From the NCBI RefSeq assembly GCF_900103935.1, contig NZ_FNIC01000003.1, positions 372,001 to 436,000 of the forward strand: DNA of 64,000 nucleotides. The letters run 5' to 3'. This DNA is from Nocardioides szechwanensis (lineage in GTDB: Bacteria; Actinomycetota; Actinomycetes; Propionibacteriales; Nocardioidaceae). Below are positions 31,990 to 41,394 of this stretch, in pieces. The translations under genes were made by a program, and so were the position numbers. Under the pieces are notes generated by a model. That model was given only the letters and a program-made list of their open reading frames with translations. It was not told where the DNA came from and ran no database searches. Every line of letters starts with the position of its first letter. The stretch's first letter is position 1.

Positions 31990-32471
31990 CCGACCTGCTC
32001 CAGCCCGGAGACCCGCCAGGCGGCCTCGTCGTCGACCCACGACAGCCGCACCCGCACCCGGTAGTTGTTGGTCTCCGTGCCCCCGTCGGGCAGCGTCGTG
32101 GTCGCGTCGACCGCCACCAGCACCTGGGCACGGTCGCCGTCGAGGAACTCCAGCGCGGCGCCGTTGTCGGGCACGGCAGCCGTCACCTCGAGGCCCTTCG
32201 ACTCGACCTCCTCGACCAGCCGGTCACGCTGCGCCTCGTAGTCGGTCCTGAACTCCCCCGTGCTGAGCTCCAGCATGGCGTCGACGGTGGCGTCCACGTC
32301 GGCGGCGTCCAGGGTGAAGAACGTGCTCGCCGCCGTGCGGGCGGTCGTCGACGCGGCGGCGGACCGGTCGCTCTCGCGGCCGTCGTACCAGAGCCAGGCG
32401 GAGGCCCCGAGCAGGGCCACGAGCACCACCGCCAAGGCGGCGGGCAGCGCGCGGGACAGCCGTGTGGTCAT
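31986..32471 (-). CDS. Mce-associated membrane protein
   Basis: A 161-residue second accessory protein with the same plan: a membrane helix at about 9-29 (ALPAALAVVLVALLGASAWL) and an outside domain (45-161) with STFFTLDAADVDATVDAMLE and the terminal strand AWRVSGLEQVG. It lies 12 bp downstream of mceF and overlaps the next accessory gene by four bases. Paired accessory genes of this kind at the 3' end are typical of actinobacterial mce operons. Confidence 0.85.
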   Translation of the reverse strand: MTTRLSRALPAALAVVLVALLGASAWLWYDGRESDRSAAASTTARTAASTFFTLDAADVDATVDAMLELSTGEFRTDYEAQRDRLVEEVESKGLEVTAAVPDNGAALEFLDGDRAQVLVAVDATTTLPDGGTETNNYRVRVRLSWVDDEAAWRVSGLEQVG

Positions 32472-32483
32472 GGGGTCAGGCTC

Positions 32484-33878
32484 TCAGTAGGTGAGGTTCT
32501 GGGTCAGCAGCCAGCCGAGGTCGGCACTGCCGTCGGTCGGGACCGACGTGACGCTGCTGGTGAGCTGGTACGCCGTGCCGTCCGGCGCCACGATGGTGCC
32601 GGTGTTGGGGTTCATGATCGCGGTGCCCCACCCGGGGGTGGCCCGGCCGGCGGTCCCGCCCGGTCGTGGGATGTTCTGGAAGCCGCGCACGTTGGGGGTG
32701 TTCGGGTCGGTCGGCGGCGCCGCGCAGTGTGCGTCGTAGTTGGGCGGGGCGTCCGGCCCCTGGCGGGGACCGGTCCGGTCGGCCGGCTCGCCGTTGGGGA
32801 GGTGCCGCTCGGTGCCCTCGTAGCCGCGCGTGCACGGGTTGTAGGGCGCGTTGCCGCGCAGCTTGACCACGTCGGCGATGTGGGCGCTCCAGATCGGCAG
32901 CCCGTCCTTGTCGTAGTGGCAGGTGCCCCGGTCGGGGCGGCCGGTGACCGGGTCGACCTTGTCGCAGTAGCGCAGCGCCTGGGAGTTGTACTCCAGCACC
33001 CAGGGGAAGACGACCAGGCTCTTGCGGATGCCGGCCAGGTTGTCGACGCCGAGGTCGGTGAGCGACACCAGGTCGTTGAGGAGCACCGGCAGTGCCGCCT
33101 GATTGTCACGCAGCAGCCCGGTGACCTGGAGCCCGGCGGCCACGCCGCGGACGAAGACCGCGTCGAAGGTCGGGTCCAGCTCACGCAGCCGGGTGGTCAG
33201 CCCGGCCAGGTCGGAGAGCGCCGCGCGGGTGCCGCCGGCGAGCTCGACCTGGGTGTCGAGCACCGTCTGCGCGTCGTCGATCAGTGCGGTCAGGTCGTCG
33301 ACGTTGCGCAGGGCGCTGGCGGACAAGGTGTCGGCGTGGTCGAGGATCCGGCGCAGCTCGGGGGAGAGGTCCTGGAGCGCGGCGGCGCCCTCCAGCAGCA
33401 CGGTGCGCAGGTCGTCGCGCGGCAGCGAGCGCACCAGCGCGTCGAGGTTGCCGAGGAGCTCGGCGAGGTCGGGCGGGGACAGGGTGCGCTCGAGGCGCAC
33501 GGTGTCGCCGTCGGTGAGCGTGGGGCCGCCCGTCGAGAGCGGCACCAGCTGGACGTACTGCTCGCCGATCGCGGACTTCGACGACGCCTCCGCCCGTACG
33601 TCGGTCGGCACGGCGGCATCGTGGTCGAGCTCGACCACGACCGTGGCGGCGGTGCCGGGCCCGGGGACCACCTCGCGCACGGTGCCGACCCGCACTCCGA
33701 GGACGTCGACGTCGGCGCGCGGGTAGATGCCCTGGGGGTCGGCGAACACGATCCGCACGACGTCGGGCCGCTGCACCATCCGCTCGACGTGCAGCAGCTC
33801 AGTGGCGCCGTACGCGAACGCCACGACGGAGACCACGAGAAACGCGAACAGCTTGGTCCGCACCGGTCCGATGGTCAT
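32484..33878 (-). CDS. MCE-family protein MceF
   Basis: A 464-residue sixth MCE subunit. One N-terminal anchor helix (about 8-25) precedes the MCE domain (38-115: FADPQGIYPRADVDVLGVRV, then VTVVV-type strands), followed by a long helical domain (130-300) that in this family builds the periplasmic needle. The C-terminal 150 residues are a Cys-containing tail with many Gly, Pro and Asn. The MCE ring and needle carry hydrophobic substrates across the cell envelope. It overlaps mceE by four bases at its start and is followed by the two accessory genes. Confidence 0.9.
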   Translation of the reverse strand: MTIGPVRTKLFAFLVVSVVAFAYGATELLHVERMVQRPDVVRIVFADPQGIYPRADVDVLGVRVGTVREVVPGPGTAATVVVELDHDAAVPTDVRAEASSKSAIGEQYVQLVPLSTGGPTLTDGDTVRLERTLSPPDLAELLGNLDALVRSLPRDDLRTVLLEGAAALQDLSPELRRILDHADTLSASALRNVDDLTALIDDAQTVLDTQVELAGGTRAALSDLAGLTTRLRELDPTFDAVFVRGVAAGLQVTGLLRDNQAALPVLLNDLVSLTDLGVDNLAGIRKSLVVFPWVLEYNSQALRYCDKVDPVTGRPDRGTCHYDKDGLPIWSAHIADVVKLRGNAPYNPCTRGYEGTERHLPNGEPADRTGPRQGPDAPPNYDAHCAAPPTDPNTPNVRGFQNIPRPGGTAGRATPGWGTAIMNPNTGTIVAPDGTAYQLTSSVTSVPTDGSADLGWLLTQNLTY

Positions 33879-35098
33879 CGCGCCGGCCCCGCCATCAGAT
33901 CGGCCAGCGAGGCCGGGAGCCGGTCGTCGACGACGCCGGGCCGCTGCCCCGAGGCGCGCTGGGCCAGCTGCTGACCCAGCACGTCGAACGCCTCCTGCAG
34001 CCCGGGCAGGGCCGGGAGCCCGGGCAGTCCGGGCACGGTCGGCAGGCCGGGGAGCCCGGGCAGCTCGGGGTCGTCGGGGAGGTCCGGCTGGCCGGGCGTC
34101 TGGTCCTCGAGGTCGGCGAGCAGCGTCAGCACGGTGTCGAGGTCGAAGTTGGCCTGCACGTAGGCGCCCTGGTAGTCGCTCTTGATCGTCGAGAGCGTGT
34201 TGCGGTTGAACGGGAACGACGTGATCCGCTCCAGGGTCGGCGCGATCTCCTCGCCGGCCACGGCGAGCTGCTCCAGCACCGGCCGCAGGTGCTCGAGGTC
34301 GGCCACGGTGTTGTCCCGGCTCTGCTGCACGAGCGGCACCACGGTGCGTGAGAGGCGGGCCAGCCGCTGCAGCGCCCGGGTGAGGCGGGGCCGCTGGCGG
34401 TCGAGGACGGCGAGCCCGGCCGGCAGCCGGTCGAGGGTGTCGGCGAGCACGTCACGCTGCTGGGACAGGGTCGTCGACAGGTCACCCATCGCCGCCAGGG
34501 TCGCCACGAGGGTGGCCCGGTTGGCGTCGAGGCTGGTGAGCAGCTCGTCCAGCCGCCGGGCCGCCGAGCGGGCCTGGCCGGCACGTCCGTCCAGGGCGGT
34601 GCTGAGCTCGCGCGAGATCGTGGAGATGCTGCCGAGCGAGCCACCGTTGAGCACCTGGGACAGCGCGCCCAGCACGATCTCGGTGTTGGGGTGCACCACG
34701 GTGTCGCTGACGGGGATGACCGCGCCGTCGGCGAGCGTGCCCGTCGGCTCCTCCCCCGCCGGCACGTCGAGCGCCACGTAGCGCTCGCCGAGCAGGCTGG
34801 TCTCGCGCAGGGTCGCCCGGACGTTGCCGGGCAGGTCGGCGGTCCGCTCGATCCGGCACACCACCTCGGCGTCGAAGCTCTCGTCGAGCTCGACCGAGAC
34901 CACACTGCCGACCACGGTGTCGTTGGCCCGGCAGGTCTCCTTGGGCACCAGGTTGGCGGCGTCCTCGAACGTGATCGTCACCGTGTAGCCGCCGTCGCCC
35001 GCGGCGCCGGGCAGCGGCAGGCTCTGGGCGCCGTCGAAGCCACACGACGACAGGGCCAGCGCCGCCACCAGGCCGGCCGCTCCCGCGCGGGCGCTCAT
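33875..35098 (-). CDS. MCE-family lipoprotein MceE
   Basis: A 407-residue MCE subunit anchored as a lipoprotein: the lipobox ALSSC places the lipidated Cys at residue 19, as is usual for MceE. The MCE domain (about 36-115: YTVTITFEDAANLVPKETCR, VVGSVVSVELDE) precedes helical needle segments (150-310). Residues 344-367 are a run of Pro-Gly-Leu-Pro triplets (PGLPGLPTVPGLPGLPALPG), an odd repetitive stretch near the C-terminus. ATG 35098 overlaps mceD by four bases. Confidence 0.92.
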   Translation of the reverse strand: MSARAGAAGLVAALALSSCGFDGAQSLPLPGAAGDGGYTVTITFEDAANLVPKETCRANDTVVGSVVSVELDESFDAEVVCRIERTADLPGNVRATLRETSLLGERYVALDVPAGEEPTGTLADGAVIPVSDTVVHPNTEIVLGALSQVLNGGSLGSISTISRELSTALDGRAGQARSAARRLDELLTSLDANRATLVATLAAMGDLSTTLSQQRDVLADTLDRLPAGLAVLDRQRPRLTRALQRLARLSRTVVPLVQQSRDNTVADLEHLRPVLEQLAVAGEEIAPTLERITSFPFNRNTLSTIKSDYQGAYVQANFDLDTVLTLLADLEDQTPGQPDLPDDPELPGLPGLPTVPGLPGLPALPGLQEAFDVLGQQLAQRASGQRPGVVDDRLPASLADLMAGPAR

Positions 35099-36297
35099 CG
35101 CCGGTCCCCCGCGGCCGAGCGCAGCCGGCGGTAGAGCTCGGCCTGGCTGACCGACTCGCCGGAGGCGCTCATCATGCTGATCTCGGAGAGCAGGACGCCG
35201 AGGTCGTTGCCCGCCGCCGCGAGCGCGTCACAGAGCGGGGCGAGCTGCGCCGCCTGCGGTCCGCTGACCGTCCGGCAGACCTGGACCAGCGTCGAGGAGA
35301 GCGTGACCCCGAGGTTGCTGGTGTAGATGCCGCGCTGGAGGAAGGACGTCGTGCGGCCGAGGGGGGTGCTGGCCCGCGGGTCGTCGGCGTCGTAGTTGGT
35401 GGGCAGGTTGATGTTCATCGCGTCGACGAACCCGACCGGCGCGAGGGCGAGCAGGTCCTGGAGGTCCTGGGTGTGCCGCGTGAGCACCCGGGTCACGTCG
35501 CGCAGCCCGGCGACGCTGCCCTTGATCCGGCTGCGGTTGGTGCGCACGAAGCGCGCGACGTCGTCGAGCGCTCCGGAGAGGTCGGTGCTGGCGCGGCCGA
35601 TGTCGTCACGCTGGGCGTTGAGCTGCCCGCTCACCCGGGCGAGCGCCAGGACCAGGCGTCGTACCGTCTTGTCGTTGGCCAGCAGGGTGCGGGTCAGGGT
35701 GCCGGTCTGGTCGACGGTGTCCTGGTAGGCGCCGTCGCTGCTGGCGAGGGTGTCGAGGGCGCGGGCGAGCTGCTGGATGCTCCGGTTGAAGCGGCGGCCG
35801 TTGCCGTCGAGGCCGGCCGCGGTCGCGCGCACCAGCCGAGACAGGGCGCCGTCCTGGTTGGCGCCCTGCGGCCCGAGGGCCTCGGAGAGTGCGTCGAGCT
35901 GGCGGTAGGTGTCGTCGAGCTCGACGGGTACGCCGGTCCGGTCCAGGCCGAGTGTGGCCCCGTCGGCGAGCGCCTCGCCGCCGGTGTAGGCCGGTGCGAG
36001 CTGCACGAAACGGTCGCCGACGATCGACGGCGGCACGATCAGCGCGTGCACGTCGGCGGGCAGCCGCACCTCGTCGTAGGTGATCTCGACCGTGACGGCG
36101 GTGCCCTCGACCTCGACCGAGGTCACCTCGCCGACCTGGACGCCGAGGACCTTCACCTGGGCGCCCTCGTAGAGGTTGACGGTGCTCGGGAAGGTCGCGG
36201 TCAGGTGTCGGGAGCTCGAGTCGTCACCCCGCATCAGGACGATCCCGGCGACGGCGAGCGCCGCCACGACGAGGAGGACGAGCAGGCGGCGGGTCAC
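35095..36297 (-). CDS. MCE-family protein MceD
   Basis: A 400-residue MCE subunit. The membrane anchor is at residues 5-22 (LLVLLVVAALAVAGIVLM), the MCE domain at 33-110 (TATFPSTVNLYEGAQVKVLG, VEVEGTAVTVEITYDE) and helical needle segments from 140 to 300. GTG 36297 overlaps the mceC stop by four bases; the frame extends further upstream but only into mceC. It contributes one of six different subunits of the hetero-hexameric ring. Confidence 0.9.
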   Translation of the reverse strand: MTRRLLVLLVVAALAVAGIVLMRGDDSSSRHLTATFPSTVNLYEGAQVKVLGVQVGEVTSVEVEGTAVTVEITYDEVRLPADVHALIVPPSIVGDRFVQLAPAYTGGEALADGATLGLDRTGVPVELDDTYRQLDALSEALGPQGANQDGALSRLVRATAAGLDGNGRRFNRSIQQLARALDTLASSDGAYQDTVDQTGTLTRTLLANDKTVRRLVLALARVSGQLNAQRDDIGRASTDLSGALDDVARFVRTNRSRIKGSVAGLRDVTRVLTRHTQDLQDLLALAPVGFVDAMNINLPTNYDADDPRASTPLGRTTSFLQRGIYTSNLGVTLSSTLVQVCRTVSGPQAAQLAPLCDALAAAGNDLGVLLSEISMMSASGESVSQAELYRRLRSAAGDRR

Positions 36298-37391
36298 TGG
36301 CCACCTCCGGACGAGTCGGCGGCCGGCCCGAGCGGCAGGCACGGCTGGGTGCTGCCGTTGACCGCCTCGTTGAGCTCGCTGAGGATCGGGTCGAGCACGC
36401 CGGACAGCGCGTTGCTGGGCTCCACCGTGCAGACCGCGAAACCGCGCGGGTAGGTGATCGCGCCGTCGAAGAAGCGGCCGGTGCCGCCGAGGTTGGTGAA
36501 CTCGCGGCCGTAGACGCCGGTGAGGGTGATCGACTCGTCGAGGGCGTCGCGGTTGGCCCGCAGCGTGTCGAGGACCCGCTCGAGCTTGGCCAGGGCCGGG
36601 CCCACGGTGGCCCGGTTGTCGGCGACCAGCCCGCGCAGCTGGCGGGCCAGCGAGCCGGTCTCGGTGATGATCCGGGCGATCACCTGGCGGCGCGCGTTGA
36701 GCGTCTCGAGTACGTCGGTGCTGTCACCGAGGAGCCGCACGATGTCGGCGTTGCGGGCCTCGAGGGTCTCGGTGACGCCGTCGGCGCTGCTGAAGAGCTG
36801 CTGGATCTGCTGGTCACGCGACGCGACCGACTGCGACAGCCGGCCGAGCCCGGTCAGCGTGGCGCGGACCTCCGGAGCAGTGGCCTCGAGCACCTCGGAG
36901 ATCGCGTCGAACGCCTCGGCGACCTGCTGGGTGTCGATCTCGTCGATGGTCTCGGTGAGCTGCTGGAACGCCGGCACCACGTTGAGCGGCGTACTGGTCC
37001 GTGACAGCGGGATCGTGCCCCCCGCCTCCAGGCTCCCCGGCCCGTCGGGGGTGACGCTCAGGTAGTGCTGCCCGAGCAGGGTCTTCACCTCGATGCCGGC
37101 GGTGGTGGCCTCGCCGAGGCGCGGTCCGTCGACGTCGAAGGTGACCACGACGGTGTCACCGGAGAGCTCGATGTCGCGCACCAGGCCGACCTTGACCCCG
37201 GCGACGCGCACCTCCTCGCCGACCTGGAGGCCGCTCGCGTCGGTGAACTCGGCCTGGTAGGTGGTGCCGGTGAAGAACGGCAGCCGCGACGCGTTGAGCG
37301 CGACCGCCAGCAGGACAGCGATCAGCACCAGTCCGTGCACGGCCAGCAGCGCCGGACGGCGCCGCCCCAGGTCGACGAGCGAGGCTGCCAT
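36294..37391 (-). CDS. MCE-family protein MceC
   Basis: A 365-residue MCE subunit with a membrane helix (about 13-33, PALLAVHGLVLIAVLLAVAL) and an MCE domain (40-118: YQAEFTDASGLQVGEEVRVA, GVKVGLVRDIELSGDTVVV). A helical region follows, then a C-terminal part with GRFFDGAITYPRGFAVCTVE. ATG 37391 shares one base with the mceB stop; GTG 37394 immediately before it would give the GTGA overlap seen elsewhere in this operon. Confidence 0.9.
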   Translation of the reverse strand: MAASLVDLGRRRPALLAVHGLVLIAVLLAVALNASRLPFFTGTTYQAEFTDASGLQVGEEVRVAGVKVGLVRDIELSGDTVVVTFDVDGPRLGEATTAGIEVKTLLGQHYLSVTPDGPGSLEAGGTIPLSRTSTPLNVVPAFQQLTETIDEIDTQQVAEAFDAISEVLEATAPEVRATLTGLGRLSQSVASRDQQIQQLFSSADGVTETLEARNADIVRLLGDSTDVLETLNARRQVIARIITETGSLARQLRGLVADNRATVGPALAKLERVLDTLRANRDALDESITLTGVYGREFTNLGGTGRFFDGAITYPRGFAVCTVEPSNALSGVLDPILSELNEAVNGSTQPCLPLGPAADSSGGGQ

Positions 37392-38455
37392 CACTCGGCC
37401 CCTCTCGCGCAGACGGTGTCGCGCTCGTTGGCGGCGAGGTTGGGCGACTGGAGCAGGTAGTCGTCGCCGAGGAGCCGCAGGTTCATCGAGATCCCACAGA
37501 GGTAGAAGTTGAACGCCGAGCTGTAGGAGCCGGTGCGCGCGAGCGCGCGCAGCCGGCGCGGCATCCGCTGGAGCACCTCGGCGAGGGTGCCGCGGCTGCG
37601 GTCGAGCTTGCCGGCCAGGTCGTCGAGGGCGCGGATGTCGGCGGCCAGCGGCCCACGGACGTCGCCCACCAGCCCGGAGGAGACGGTCAGCAGGTCGGCG
37701 AGCCCGGGCAGGCTGGTCGCGATGGTGGCGCGGTCCCCCGCCAGCCCCGTCATCAGGCTGCGGAAGGTCACGATCAGCTCGGTGAGCTTGGTGTCGCGCT
37801 CGTCGATGGTCCGCAGCACGGTGCCGAGGTTGGCGACCACGCGACCGATCACGGCGTCCTTGTCGGCCAGCTCGTTGGTGAACCGCGCGGTGCTGGCCAG
37901 CAGGCTCTGGTACGTCGACCCCTCGCCCTGCACCGCCTGGAGCACGAGGGACGCGAGCCGGTTGACCTGCGTGGGCTCGAGCGCTCGGAAGAGCGGCTGG
38001 AACCCGTTGAAGAGCACGGTCAGGTTGAGCGCGGGCGTGGTCCGCGAGACCGGGATGGTCGCGCCCTCCTCCAGGGCGTCGCCGGCGCCCGGCTCCTCGG
38101 TGATCTCGAGGTAGCGCTGGCCGACGATGTTCTCGTAGCGCAGCGCGAACGTCGCGGACTCGTAGACGGGCACGGCCTCGTCGACCGTAAAGGTCACGGT
38201 GGCGACCTGCTGGTCGCCGACACCGTCGAGCTCGACCCCCGTGACCCGGCCGACCTCGACGCCGGACAGCCGGACCCGGTCACCCTTGGTGACGCCGGTG
38301 GCGTCGGTGAACTGGGCGTGGAAGGCGCGGCTCGGCGCGAACGAGAGGTTGCCGATCAGCACCGCGAGGATGCCGAGCAGCAGCATGGTCACGGTCGTGA
38401 AGACCGCCATCTTGTAGGCCGACGAGGGGATCCGGGTGCGCACGGCGGGCGTCAC
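37391..38455 (-). CDS. MCE-family protein MceB
   Basis: A 354-residue MCE subunit. The membrane anchor is at about 15-38 (MAVFTTVTMLLLGILAVLIG), the MCE domain at 46-125 (FHAQFTDATGVTKGDRVRLS, GVEVGRVTGVELDGVG) and helical segments follow. The C-terminus FNFYLCGISMNLRLLG is the usual MceB ending. GTG 38455 overlaps the mceA stop by four bases. Confidence 0.9.
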   Translation of the reverse strand: MTPAVRTRIPSSAYKMAVFTTVTMLLLGILAVLIGNLSFAPSRAFHAQFTDATGVTKGDRVRLSGVEVGRVTGVELDGVGDQQVATVTFTVDEAVPVYESATFALRYENIVGQRYLEITEEPGAGDALEEGATIPVSRTTPALNLTVLFNGFQPLFRALEPTQVNRLASLVLQAVQGEGSTYQSLLASTARFTNELADKDAVIGRVVANLGTVLRTIDERDTKLTELIVTFRSLMTGLAGDRATIATSLPGLADLLTVSSGLVGDVRGPLAADIRALDDLAGKLDRSRGTLAEVLQRMPRRLRALARTGSYSSAFNFYLCGISMNLRLLGDDYLLQSPNLAANERDTVCARGAE

Positions 38456-39732
38456 GGTAGCGCCACCCGACCGTCGTACAGCAGCGGGCCGAGCAGCAGG
38501 CCCGAGAGCCGGGAGCCGGTGGTGCCGGTCATCTCGTCGCCGAGCGCCTGGGCGAGGCGGGGGTCGGTCACGCCCGCGACGGACTGGAACGGCAGCGGCG
38601 CGAGGCTGAACGGGTCGGCGTCCTTGACCTGGCGCGCGAGGAGGCCGAAGCGCGGGCAGTGCGGGTCCCAGCTGGGGATTGTCGACGGCAGCACGTCGAC
38701 GTTGGCGTCGCTGCGCGGGCCGTCGGGCAGGTCGCGCGGGTAGACGTAGGGGTCGCCCTGCACCAGGACGTCGACGTTGAGCAGGGTGAACGGGCCGCGG
38801 CCGCCGGTCACCTGGTTGCCCAGCTTGTCGAGCAGGTGCAGCCCCTTCATCGAGCACGGGAGCACCGACGCGTAGCGCTCCAGGAGCGCCAGCAGCGGCC
38901 GGGCCCGACCGGTCAGGGTGATCAGCGCGTCGGCGTTCTCGCCGAGCACCTCCTCGGTGGTCTCCGAGGTGGTGACCACGGTGTCGAGCAGCTCCTGAAG
39001 CCGGGCCTCCGCCGGCACCAGCAGCTCGGCGCTGATGGCCGACGCGTTGGCCATCGTGCGCAGCAGGTCGGGCGCCGCCTCGTCGTACGACGCCAAGGTG
39101 GTGGTCAGCTTGCGCAGGTCGGCGTGCAGCACCCCGAGGTGGGGGTTGAGCTCCGCGAGGAACGCGTCGGTCTGCACGATCGCGCGGCCGAGCTGGTCGC
39201 CCTTGCCGTCGAGGGTGCGCGCCAGCGTGCTGAGCACGGTCGAGAGCTGGGCCGGGTCGACCGCGCGCAGCAGCGGGACCAGCCGGGCGTAGACGTCGCC
39301 GAGCTCGACCGCCGTACGCGACTGGGTGATCACGTCGCCGGCGCCGAGGCGCGACTCATCGGGGGCGACCGGCATCAGCAGGTCGACGAACTTCTCGCCG
39401 AAGAGGGTCTTGGGCACGATCGCGGCGTCCACGTTGCGCGGGATCAGCACCGTCTCGTCGGGGTCGATCGCCAGGTGCACCGTCGCCACCCGGCCGTCGG
39501 ACTCCACGCGGTCGACGCGGCCCACGAGGCGACCCTGGATCTTCACGTCGGAGCCGGGGTTGAGCTCGAGGCCCGGGTGGTCGGTCACGAGGGTGACGTC
39601 GGTGGAGTGCTGCCAGGGCAGGTCCTTGCGGTAGGCCAGCACCGAGCCGGCGATCAGGGTGGCCGCCACCAACAGGTAGACCAGGCCCAGCAGCGGCAGC
39701 CCGCGGTCACTGGGCGTCATCCTGGGCGTCAT
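38452..39732 (-). CDS. MCE-family protein MceA
   Basis: A 426-residue first MCE subunit. The anchor helix lies at about 12-34 (LPLLGLVYLLVAATLIAGSV), the MCE domain at 45-125 (VTLVTDHPGLELNPGSDVKI, QGRLVGRVDRVESDGRVATV), with the needle helices and a long C-terminal domain beyond. ATG 39732 overlaps the permease stop (ATGA); a second ATG 12 bases later is possible. No ATPase (MceG/MlaF) is encoded in this operon, so that subunit must come from elsewhere in the genome, as in mycobacteria. Confidence 0.92.
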   Translation of the reverse strand: MTPRMTPSDRGLPLLGLVYLLVAATLIAGSVLAYRKDLPWQHSTDVTLVTDHPGLELNPGSDVKIQGRLVGRVDRVESDGRVATVHLAIDPDETVLIPRNVDAAIVPKTLFGEKFVDLLMPVAPDESRLGAGDVITQSRTAVELGDVYARLVPLLRAVDPAQLSTVLSTLARTLDGKGDQLGRAIVQTDAFLAELNPHLGVLHADLRKLTTTLASYDEAAPDLLRTMANASAISAELLVPAEARLQELLDTVVTTSETTEEVLGENADALITLTGRARPLLALLERYASVLPCSMKGLHLLDKLGNQVTGGRGPFTLLNVDVLVQGDPYVYPRDLPDGPRSDANVDVLPSTIPSWDPHCPRFGLLARQVKDADPFSLAPLPFQSVAGVTDPRLAQALGDEMTGTTGSRLSGLLLGPLLYDGRVALP

Positions 39733-40577
39733 CCGGCGATCCGCACGGTTGTGGTCGAGCCCCAGAGGGCGAGGCTGAGGAAGAAGTCGGCGACCACGAT
39801 CATCACGGTCGCCAGCCGGACGGCCCGCCCCACCGCGACGCCGACCCCGGCCGGCCCGCCGCTGGCGTGGTAGCCGTAGTAGCAGCAGATGAGGGTGAGG
39901 ATCACCGAGAAGACGAGGACCTTGCCGAACGAGTAGAGGATGTCGATCGGTGGCAGGAACAGCTGGAAGTAGTGGTCGTAGGTGCCGGTGGTGAGGCCGT
40001 AGTAGTAGACGGAGACGGCCTGGGTCGACGCGTAGGTGCCGATCAGGGCGATCAGGTAGAGCGGGATCACGGCGATGAACGCCGCGATGATCCGGGTGGT
40101 GACCAGGTAGGGCACCGAGCGGATCGCCATCACCTCGAGGGCGTCGATCTCCTCGCTGATCCGCATCGCGCCCAGCTGGGCGGTGAAGCCGGCGCCGACC
40201 GTGGCGATCAGCGCGTTGCCGGCCACCAGCGGCGCGACCTCGCGGGTGTTGAAGTAGGCCGACAGGAACCCGACGTAGGGCTGGATGCCGACCTGCTTGA
40301 GCCCCTGGTAGCCGACCAGGCCGACCACGCTGCCGACGGCGACCACCTCGAAGATCAGGATGCCGACGGTGCCGGCGACGAGCACCATGGCGCCGCGGCC
40401 GAACGTCACCTCCGAGAGCACCCGCCAGATCTCGCGCCGGTAGGAGATGGCCGCGTGCGGCACCCCGGCCAGGCTCCGGCCGTAGAAGCGGGTCTGTCTG
40501 CCGAGCTCGGTGAGGACCCCGTGGACCCCCGCCGGGACGGCCCGCACCCACTCCATCGTCGCCATCGCTCCGCTCAC
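39729..40577 (-). CDS. MlaE/YrbE-family ABC permease (second)
   Basis: A 282-residue permease that forms the membrane channel under the MCE ring together with its neighbour. About five membrane helices are seen. Family marks are VPHAAISYRREIWRVLSEVT, AQLGAMRISEEIDALEVMAI (the EExDAL coupling region facing the ATPase) and SVYYYGLTTGTYDHYFQLFL. GTG 40577 overlaps the first permease gene by four bases. The unknown MceG-like ATPase would power it. Confidence 0.92.
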   Translation of the reverse strand: MSGAMATMEWVRAVPAGVHGVLTELGRQTRFYGRSLAGVPHAAISYRREIWRVLSEVTFGRGAMVLVAGTVGILIFEVVAVGSVVGLVGYQGLKQVGIQPYVGFLSAYFNTREVAPLVAGNALIATVGAGFTAQLGAMRISEEIDALEVMAIRSVPYLVTTRIIAAFIAVIPLYLIALIGTYASTQAVSVYYYGLTTGTYDHYFQLFLPPIDILYSFGKVLVFSVILTLICCYYGYHASGGPAGVGVAVGRAVRLATVMIVVADFFLSLALWGSTTTVRIAG

Positions 40578-41362
40578 AGGCCCTTCGGCGGGACGAGCTG
40601 GTAGTAGACGGCGGTGAGGATCGCGTTGGCGAGGAACAGCAGCACGAACGAGACGACCACGGACTGGTTGACACCGTTGCCGACGCCCTGGGGGCCGCCC
40701 TTGGCGTTGACCCCCTGGTAGGTCGCGACGATCCCGGCGAGCAGCCCGAAGACCAGCGCCTTGAGCTCGCCGACGTAGAGGTCGGGCAGCTGCGCGAGGG
40801 CGGTGAAGGACTGGACGTAGGCACCCGGCGACCCGCCCTGGACGCCGACGTTGAACGCGTAGCCGCCGATCGTGCCGACCGCCGTGGTGACCGCGTTGAG
40901 CAGGCAGGCGACGACGCCCATCGCGATCACCCGGGGTACGACGAGGCGCTGCACCACGGAGATGCCGAGCACCTCGAGCGCGTCGAGCTCGTCGCGGATC
41001 TTGCGGGAGCCGAGGTCGGCGGCGACCGCGGTGCCGGCGGCCCCGGCCACGATCACGACGGTGGCGATAGGCGCCGCCTGCTGCACGATCCCGACCACGG
41101 CGACGGCTCCGGTGAAGGAGCGGGCCCCGAGCTGGCCGAACAGCGAGCCGATCTGGAGGGCGAGCACGGCACCGAACGGGATGGTGATCGCGCAGGCGGG
41201 GAGCAGGGAGACACGGGTGACGAACCAGGCCTGGTCGCTGAGCTCACGCCACTGGAACGGGCGGCGGAACATGGCCGCGAAGACCTCGAGTGCGAAGGTG
41301 AACAGGTTGCCCACGGGGACCAGTGGGCGCGTCAGGGCAGAGGGAGGGGCGACTGCGGTCAC
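40574..41362 (-). CDS. MlaE/YrbE-family ABC permease (first)
   Basis: A 262-residue permease and the first gene of the mce operon. The coupling region ADLGSRKIRDELDALEVLGI, the amphipathic start PFQWRELSDQAWFVTRVSLL and about five membrane helices place it in the MlaE/YrbE family. AAGGAGG lies about eight bases before GTG 41362. The ten genes from here to 31450 overlap or nearly touch, so one transcript from the region 41363-41440 is expected, controlled through the palindromes at 41395-41432. Confidence 0.92.
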   Translation of the reverse strand: MTAVAPPSALTRPLVPVGNLFTFALEVFAAMFRRPFQWRELSDQAWFVTRVSLLPACAITIPFGAVLALQIGSLFGQLGARSFTGAVAVVGIVQQAAPIATVVIVAGAAGTAVAADLGSRKIRDELDALEVLGISVVQRLVVPRVIAMGVVACLLNAVTTAVGTIGGYAFNVGVQGGSPGAYVQSFTALAQLPDLYVGELKALVFGLLAGIVATYQGVNAKGGPQGVGNGVNQSVVVSFVLLFLANAILTAVYYQLVPPKGL

Positions 41363-41394
41363 GCGCGTCCCCTCCTTGACCGGCGAGCAAGTGG

